Source of the DNA: Acidobacteriota bacterium
GTDB lineage: Bacteria > Acidobacteriota > Polarisedimenticolia > QHYA01
NCBI GenBank assembly: GCA_003223995.1
Contig: QHYA01000013.1
Coordinates: forward strand, 1 to 28,187
Direction of reading: 5' to 3'
DNA: 28,187 nucleotides
In this document: piece by piece, positions 23,823 through 28,187 of the stretch
How the letters are laid out: every line of letters begins with the position of its first letter
How positions within the stretch are numbered: position 1 is the stretch's first letter
Notes under the pieces: generated by a model
The model's input: the letters and a program-made list of their open reading frames with translations, nothing else
Told to the model about the DNA's origin: nothing
Databases searched by the model: none
Position numbers and translations under genes: made by a program

Positions 23823-24232
23823 GAGTGGGGCGCTCCACCGCGCAGCACCTCGCTGGCGACCTGGATCGATCGGCGCCCCTGCTCCGAGAGGCGGGCGGCA
23901 AGCTCATCGAGCCGGACCGGTTCCCTGAGGTTCGTGTACTTGATCAGCATCGGAAGATTGACTCCGGTGACGATCTCGACCTTCCCCTTCCGAAGGAAGC
24001 TGAGGCTGATGTTCGTCGGCGTCCCGCCGAACATGTCCGTCAGCAGCGCAACGCCGTCCCCATCGTCCAGGGCGAGGATGGCCTCTTCCACCTTCCGACG
24101 CGCTGTACTGACGTCCTCGTCCCACCCGATCGTCAGGGCCGACAGACGGCCGACCTCGCCGACGATCCTCCGGGCCGCCTTGACCAGCTCCTCGGCGAGA
24201 TTGCCGTGGGTGATGACCAGGACTGACACCAT
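23819..24232 (-). CDS. PTS EIIA component, mannose family
   Basis: This 137-residue single-domain EIIA has the mannose/fructose-family fold. His9 in LVITHGNLAEEL is the phosphorylation site and Asp66 in LLTDMFGGTPTN lies near it. TGVNLPMLIKY follows. No IIB or IIC domain is attached or encoded nearby, so it probably serves as a regulatory phosphate acceptor and not in sugar uptake. It starts six bases after rapZ and overlaps ptsH. Confidence 0.92.
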   Translation of the reverse strand: MVSVLVITHGNLAEELVKAARRIVGEVGRLSALTIGWDEDVSTARRKVEEAILALDDGDGVALLTDMFGGTPTNISLSFLRKGKVEIVTGVNLPMLIKYTNLREPVRLDELAARLSEQGRRSIQVASEVLRGGAPHS

Positions 24233-24238
24233 GAGTCT

Positions 24239-25099
24239 TCACTCCTTGTCGATATCGCGGTGCGTGATGCGCGCCGGAAAGCCGCTGCGCCTCAGCCGCT
24301 CGCGCAGGTGCTCCGCAGCGGCGACGGAGCGGTGCCTGCCACCCGTGCAGCCGACAGCAACGGTAAGATAGCTCTTCCCTTCCTTCACGAACCCCGGCAG
24401 AAGATACTCCATCAGGTCCCCGACCTTCTGGATGAAACCCCTGTACTCATCCTTTTCCTCCAGGTAAGCGACCACCTCTGGGTCGAGGCCGTTCTTGGAC
24501 TTGAGCCCGTCGACGAAGAACGGGTTTGGAACGAAGCGGACATCGAAGACCAGATCTGCATCTGCGGGAAGGCCGTATTTGAACCCGAAGGAAACGACGG
24601 AGATACCGATGCCGAAGCTCTCGGAGCCTGGGGAGAACTCGGTCCGGAGGAACGCACGCAGCTCGTGGGCGTTGAAGCGCGAGGTGTCGATGATGCGATC
24701 GGCGAGCTCACGCACCTCGTCCAACCGTTCGCGCTCGCGCGCGATGGCGTGTTCCAGCCCCTGCCCCTCATCGAGCGGATGCGGCCTGCGGGTCTCTGAA
24801 AAACGACGGATCAGCGCCTCGTTGGAGGAGTCGAAGTAGAGGATCCGCAGCGGCACCTGACGCCCGCGCAGGTCCCGGATCATGCGCGGGAATTCCCTCA
24901 GCAACTCCCCTTCGCGCACGTCCACGATAAGCACGACGCGCCGCATCTCGTTGCGGCTGCGTCCGAGAAGCTCGATGAGGACCGGGATCAGTGTGACCGG
25001 CAGATTGTCGATGCAGAAGTAGCCGAGATCCTCGAAGCACCGCGCCGCCAGGGACTTCCCCGAGCCGGAGAGCCCCGTCACGACGATGATCGGTTCCAT
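24239..25099 (-). CDS. rapZ: RapZ/YvcJ-family nucleotide-binding protein
   Basis: This 286-residue protein has Walker A GLSGSGKS (9-16), then FEDLGYFCIDNLP and VDVREGELLREFP. FDSSNEALIRRFSETRRPHPL follows in the N-terminal half. The C-terminal domain has SFGFKYGLP, VFDVRFVPNPFF and GCTGGRHRSVAAAEHL. In Escherichia coli RapZ guides RNase E to the sRNA GlmZ and senses glucosamine-6-phosphate; in other phyla its role is less clear. It sits between hprK and the EIIA gene, the order known from many Gram-negative genomes. Confidence 0.93.
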   Translation of the reverse strand: MEPIIVVTGLSGSGKSLAARCFEDLGYFCIDNLPVTLIPVLIELLGRSRNEMRRVVLIVDVREGELLREFPRMIRDLRGRQVPLRILYFDSSNEALIRRFSETRRPHPLDEGQGLEHAIARERERLDEVRELADRIIDTSRFNAHELRAFLRTEFSPGSESFGIGISVVSFGFKYGLPADADLVFDVRFVPNPFFVDGLKSKNGLDPEVVAYLEEKDEYRGFIQKVGDLMEYLLPGFVKEGKSYLTVAVGCTGGRHRSVAAAEHLRERLRRSGFPARITHRDIDKE

Positions 25100-25120
25100 G
25101 CCCTCAATCTTCCGACTCCG

Positions 25121-26149
25121 TCAGAAACCCTCATCGGTCCCGGCAGCTCCGGTCGTGCCGCTCCGGCCGGCCGGGGTGGCGGCCTCCCGCGGCAAACCCG
25201 CCTCTTTCTCCCTTAGCCTTTCTCCGAGCCTCCGAGCCAGCTCCTGAGCGGGGTGGTATCCGCGCATCTTCAGAAGCTGGTTGCGGGCGGCAACCTCGAC
25301 AAGAACCGAGAGGTTCCTTCCCGGGGCGACCGGCATCTCGATGTACGGCACCTTCATACCGAGGAGCTCGTGGTGGTCCTGATCGACACCCAGCCGGTCG
25401 TAGAGCTTTCCCTGCTTCCAGGGATCGAGGCGGACGACCAGTTCGACGTACTTCTGGTGGCGGACCGAGGCCACGCCGAAGAGGTCCTTGATGTTGATGA
25501 TCCCCAGCCCGCGCAGCTCCATGTGGTAGCGGGTCAGCTCGGGCCCGCTGCCAACCAGGAACCCGCCGATCCGGCGGATCTCGACGGTGTCATCGGATAC
25601 CAGCCTGTGACCGCGGACGACGAGGTCGAGGGCGCATTCGCTCTTGCCGACGCCGGATTCGCCGAGGATCAACACGCCGAGCCCGTAAATGTCCACGAGG
25701 ACGCCGTGCTCGACGACACAGGGAGCGAGCCTCAACTCCAGGAACCGCCCGATCTGCTCGATGGCCTCCCCCGAAGGAAGAGTCGTTTGCAGCAACGGAA
25801 TCCCGCGCGATTCCACCAGATCCACCAGCTCCGCCGGGGGGTCCAGGGCCGTGGTGATCACGATGCAGGTCATGGGGGCTGAGCAGAGGTCCGATAGAAC
25901 CTGGCGCCGGCGTTGCGGGGGAAGCTCCTCGACGTATTCGATCTCGCTCTTGCCCAGCACCTGAACACGGCCGGGACGAACGTAGCGGACGAAACCGGTC
26001 AGGGCAAGGCCGGGTTTCTGGATTCGCGGCGACGTGATCGGGTTCGACAGCCCCCCCGCGCCCGCGAGAAGCTTGAGCCGAAAGGAATCACCCTGCTCAT
26101 CCAGAAGATCCTGTACTGTCGCAACTGGAGGGTTTTGAGCCTCACCCAT
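25121..26149 (-). CDS. hprK: HPr kinase/phosphorylase
   Basis: This 342-residue bifunctional enzyme phosphorylates and dephosphorylates Ser46 of HPr. An N-terminal domain (about 1-135) precedes the catalytic domain with His148 in VEHGVLVDIYG and Walker A GESGVGKS (163-170). SDDTVEIRRIGG comes next, followed by the family signature MELRGLGIINIKDLFG (210-225). A longer than usual tail (about 315-342) is rich in Arg, Ala and Gly. It opens the operon hprK-rapZ-EIIA-ptsH-ptsI and has a strong promoter in the divergent gap. Confidence 0.94.
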   Translation of the reverse strand: MGEAQNPPVATVQDLLDEQGDSFRLKLLAGAGGLSNPITSPRIQKPGLALTGFVRYVRPGRVQVLGKSEIEYVEELPPQRRRQVLSDLCSAPMTCIVITTALDPPAELVDLVESRGIPLLQTTLPSGEAIEQIGRFLELRLAPCVVEHGVLVDIYGLGVLILGESGVGKSECALDLVVRGHRLVSDDTVEIRRIGGFLVGSGPELTRYHMELRGLGIINIKDLFGVASVRHQKYVELVVRLDPWKQGKLYDRLGVDQDHHELLGMKVPYIEMPVAPGRNLSVLVEVAARNQLLKMRGYHPAQELARRLGERLREKEAGLPREAATPAGRSGTTGAAGTDEGF

Positions 26150-26189
26150 CTCGGCTCAACCTCTTGAAATTCAGCAACATAGCGAGAGA

Positions 26190-26218
26190 AGGATAGATCC
26201 GGCTCCCCGGCCTGTCAA
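26190..26218 (-). promoter_or_regulatory. sigma-70 promoter of the hprK operon
   Basis: On the minus strand a perfect TTGACA (26213-26218) and TATCCT (26190-26195) are 17 bases apart. The predicted start near 26183 gives a leader of about 33 bases, with AGAGG upstream of the hprK ATG. Confidence 0.65.
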
Positions 26219-26233
26219 GATAGAGAGTCGGTC

Positions 26234-26262
26234 TTGACCCCGCTTCATACTGACCGGATATT
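26234..26262 (+). promoter_or_regulatory. possible promoter of the GAPDH-like gene
   Basis: TTGACC (26234-26239) and GATATT (26257-26262) are 17 bases apart, matching at five and four of six positions. Its -35 box lies 15 bases from that of the hprK promoter on the other strand, so the two are back to back. The leader would be about 79 bases. Confidence 0.45.
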
Positions 26263-26347
26263 GACGAGTGGCCAGGGGCGTGGGACACTTCTTTCAAACG
26301 AACCTGGAGCGCTATAGACCGGGGAAGCCTGGGAAGCGGGGTGCACA

Positions 26348-27421
26348 ATGTCCACAAGCAAGAACGTGCACGTTGTCGGAACCGGCACAATCGGAGAGCC
26401 CCTGATTGGCCTTCTGACGGCGTTCACCGGACCTCTGGGCATCGAGGAGGTGACGTTTCACAAGCGGACGCCTCTCGTGACCGATCGCTCGAAGGTCGTC
26501 AACCTCACCAAGCGCGGCGCCAAGCTCTGCGTGGACCGTTCCGCTGCCCAAGGGTTCCGCGACCTGGGCATGAATCCTTCCTATGAGACGATGGAGGCGC
26601 TCGAGCGGGCCGCCGTGGTCATCGACTGCACACCCTCCGGGGTCGGAGCGCAGAACAAGACCGAGTTCTACGAGAAGTTCGCGAGCAATACTCTCGGTTT
26701 CATCGCACAGGGAAGCGAGTTCGGCTTCGGCAAGATGTACGCGCGAGGGATCAACGATCGGGCCCTTACGCGCGGCGAGGATCAGTTCATCCAGGTCGTC
26801 TCATGCAACACGCACAACATATCGGTCCTGGTGGACAACGTGGCGTTGCAGGACGGCGACCCCGAAAACCTGCTCGAAGGGCGTTTCGTGTGCATGCGGC
26901 GCGCGAACGACATCAGCCAGGACGGTTCCTTTGTCCCCTCCCCTCAGGTCGGCAAGCACAAGGACAGCCGCTTCGGCACCCATCACGCCCGCGACGCCTG
27001 GCATCTGTTCAATACCCTGGGATACGACCTCAACCTCTTTTCTTCCGCCGTCAAACTCAATTCTCAGTACATGCACCTGATCTACTTCGACATCCGTGTC
27101 AAGCGCGCCACGTCCGTCCCGGAGATCCTCGAGAGATTCCGCGCGAACGACCGCGTCTCGCTGACTGAGAAGATCTCGGCGAACAGCGTGTTTTCCTTCG
27201 GACGCGACTACGGTCACTACGGGCGGATCTTGAACCAAACGGTCGTGGCCGTCCCGACGCTGGCGGTCCGCAACGGCACGGAGGTCGTCGGCTACTGCTT
27301 CACTCCTCAGGACGGCAACTCGATCCTTTCCTCGGTGGCCGCCGCCACCTGGTTTCTCCATCCCGACAGCTACGAGGAAAAGATCCAGTGCCTCAAGCCC
27401 TACTTCTTCGACGAGGTCTAA
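26348..27421 (+). CDS. archaeal-type (type II) glyceraldehyde-3-phosphate dehydrogenase homologue
   Basis: This 357-residue protein has an N-terminal Rossmann fold (VHVVGTGTIGEPLIGLL, residues 7-23). VVIDCTPSGVGAQNK (90-104) and GFIAQGSEFGFGK follow. The catalytic block QVVSCNTHNIS carries Cys153. Further on come FVCMRRANDI, THHARDAW (211-218, probable base His), SSAVKLNSQYMHL, FSFGRDYGHYGRI and a final PYFFDEV. The order matches the archaeal GAPDH pattern (GYGTIGKRV, VVDGAP, SCNTTGL, RRAADP, SHHGPD, MHMHTL) and not the bacterial GapA pattern. It would interconvert glyceraldehyde-3-phosphate and 1,3-bisphosphoglycerate, or act on a related aldehyde or semialdehyde. Several positions differ from archaeal enzymes, so the true substrate is open. 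It is divergent from hprK. Confidence 0.75.
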   Translation: MSTSKNVHVVGTGTIGEPLIGLLTAFTGPLGIEEVTFHKRTPLVTDRSKVVNLTKRGAKLCVDRSAAQGFRDLGMNPSYETMEALERAAVVIDCTPSGVGAQNKTEFYEKFASNTLGFIAQGSEFGFGKMYARGINDRALTRGEDQFIQVVSCNTHNISVLVDNVALQDGDPENLLEGRFVCMRRANDISQDGSFVPSPQVGKHKDSRFGTHHARDAWHLFNTLGYDLNLFSSAVKLNSQYMHLIYFDIRVKRATSVPEILERFRANDRVSLTEKISANSVFSFGRDYGHYGRILNQTVVAVPTLAVRNGTEVVGYCFTPQDGNSILSSVAAATWFLHPDSYEEKIQCLKPYFFDEV

Positions 27422-27452
27422 GCGCCCCGCATCGTGGGCCGTTCCGCCCGAA

Positions 27453-27536
27453 CTTTCAGCGGACGACTGCCTGCACGAAGTGATGGTCGACCCGAGCTTT
27501 CAGCGGACGACTGCCTGCAGGAAGGGATGGTCGACC
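27453..27536. repeat. imperfect tandem duplication at the 3' end of the GT9 gene
   Basis: Two 40-base copies (27453-27492 and 27497-27536) start CTTTCAGCGGACGACTGCCT and differ at two positions; the period is 44 bases. The right copy encodes the last residues of the glycosyltransferase and its stop. The left copy lies behind the stop and would encode VDHHFVQAVVR plus stop if read. Confidence 0.9.
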
Positions 27537-28187
27537 ACCCTGCTGACCGCGTCGATCACCTCGTCCACTGTGATCATCTTCATGCACTCAGTGTCGTAGG
27601 GACACGGGGGAACGTAGTTGTACCGGATGCAGGGAGAGCAGGGCAGCTTCTTGCTGATGGCCTGGTAGCGTGACCCCCTCGGCGCCCACTTCTCGAGGAC
27701 TCCGGGTCCGAAAAGATGCACGGTCGGCGTTCCCACTCCGTACGCGATGTGCATCACTCCCGTATCGCTCCCGACGTACAGATCGCTGAGCGCGACGACC
27801 GCCGCTGTCTCGGCGAGCGGGAGTTTTCCGCACAAATCGACGATGCGATCGGGCGAAAGCCCTTCGGCGATCCGATGTGCAGGCTCTCTCTCCGAAGAGC
27901 CGCCGACCAGAATCGTCCTCCACCCTCGAGAAACCACCCACGCCGCGACGGCACGGAATTTCTCCGCTTCCCACCGCCTCTGCACGATGGAGGCTCCGGG
28001 TTGAATCACGACCGTCCCTCTCCCTCGCGCGATTCCATACCTCTCACTCGCCCGCTCGAGAAGATCCTGTCTCACCGGAAAGAACGGCGCTTCTGGATCG
28101 AAACTGTGGGAGCTGCCTGTCATGGTCCGGGCGAGATCGAGGAACGAGAGAACCTCGTAGGTCTGATCATCGTAGTGAACCCGGTGC
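27500..28187 (-). CDS. glycosyltransferase family 9 (heptosyltransferase-like), 5' end outside window
   Basis: The frame is open to the right window edge, so the N-terminal part is missing; about 228 residues are visible. The C-terminal GT9 domain has VVIQPGAS followed by RRWEAEKF, TILVGGSSER, IVDLCGKLPLAE, and the donor-site block LYVGSDTGVMHIAYGVGTP followed by VHLFGP. The closing PCSPC, PPCPYDTECM and ITVDEVI pattern is common in ADP-heptose:LPS heptosyltransferases. It should add a heptose or similar sugar to lipopolysaccharide core at the inner membrane. The ATG at 28123 is internal, because conserved-looking sequence continues upstream (HYDDQTYEVLSFLDLA). It converges with the GAPDH-like gene. 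Confidence 0.88.
   Translation of the reverse strand, partial: HRVHYDDQTYEVLSFLDLARTMTGSSHSFDPEAPFFPVRQDLLERASERYGIARGRGTVVIQPGASIVQRRWEAEKFRAVAAWVVSRGWRTILVGGSSEREPAHRIAEGLSPDRIVDLCGKLPLAETAAVVALSDLYVGSDTGVMHIAYGVGTPTVHLFGPGVLEKWAPRGSRYQAISKKLPCSPCIRYNYVPPCPYDTECMKMITVDEVIDAVSRVVDHPFLQAVVR

Noticed and set aside
26348..27421. Inositol-3-phosphate synthase for the Rossmann protein
   Set aside because: The length and the SCNT, HH and RRA blocks fit archaeal-type GAPDH better, and the long insertion typical of inositol-phosphate synthase is absent.
28123..28187. ATG 28123 as the start of the GT9 gene
   Set aside because: The frame stays open upstream to the window edge with plausible protein sequence, and the N-terminal GT9 half would otherwise be missing.

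Overview
The window is GC-rich, gene-dense DNA from a Gram-negative bacterium. A heptosyltransferase-type GT9 protein, a MurJ flippase and several exported proteins support an outer-membrane lifestyle. Features such as HprK-RapZ-EIIA-HPr-EI in one run, a MerR/tRNA-Pro/SurE/Pcm neighbourhood and large subtilases with P- and Fn3-type domains suggest Acidobacteriota or a nearby phylum. That placement is inference; there is no rRNA here. No CRISPR array, insertion sequence or phage is visible, and no gene-free stretch exceeds 300 bases.

Left part (1-10460). Two plus-strand MBL-fold genes (the first cut by the window edge) face a long minus-strand run: murJ, dtd, xerD-like, cca, accA, a thioredoxin/NHL protein, a patatin-like lipase, a parvulin PPIase and dusB. 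The main discovery is in the thioredoxin/NHL gene. Its CxxC motif is written TGA-ATC-AAC-TGC, and a perfect 7-bp hairpin with an AGUU loop lies at the right distance downstream. It therefore reads as a selenoprotein (U-I-N-C) related to the NHLRC2 family, and a conventional gene caller would drop its first 50 codons. In the same run accA and xerD have each lost a compact internal piece and changed frame.

Middle part (10460-21650). ssb stands divergent from murJ. It is followed by a broken secreted Fn3-like gene, a VapBC-type toxin-antitoxin pair with two palindromic operator sites over its promoter, a class V aminotransferase, a membrane-anchored TPR protein, tRNA-Arg(CCT) and a 1021-residue exported subtilase. 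A minus-strand series then holds merR, tRNA-Pro(GGG), surE, pcm, tRNA-Pro(CGG) and an acylphosphatase joined in frame to adenine phosphoribosyltransferase. The acylphosphatase lacks its last strand. All three tRNAs encode their CCA end.

Right part (21780-28187). hprK, rapZ, a mannose-type EIIA, ptsH and ptsI form a tightly overlapping operon with no sugar permease, which looks like a regulatory phosphorelay. Divergent from it, with promoters back to back, is an archaeal-type (type II) glyceraldehyde-3-phosphate dehydrogenase homologue. A GT9 glycosyltransferase runs off the right edge, and its final codons are tandemly duplicated behind the stop.

Four genes (accA, xerD, the Fn3 gene, acylphosphatase) show the same kind of lesion: good flanking sequence with a missing internal block. 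An assembly fault is the first explanation to exclude.
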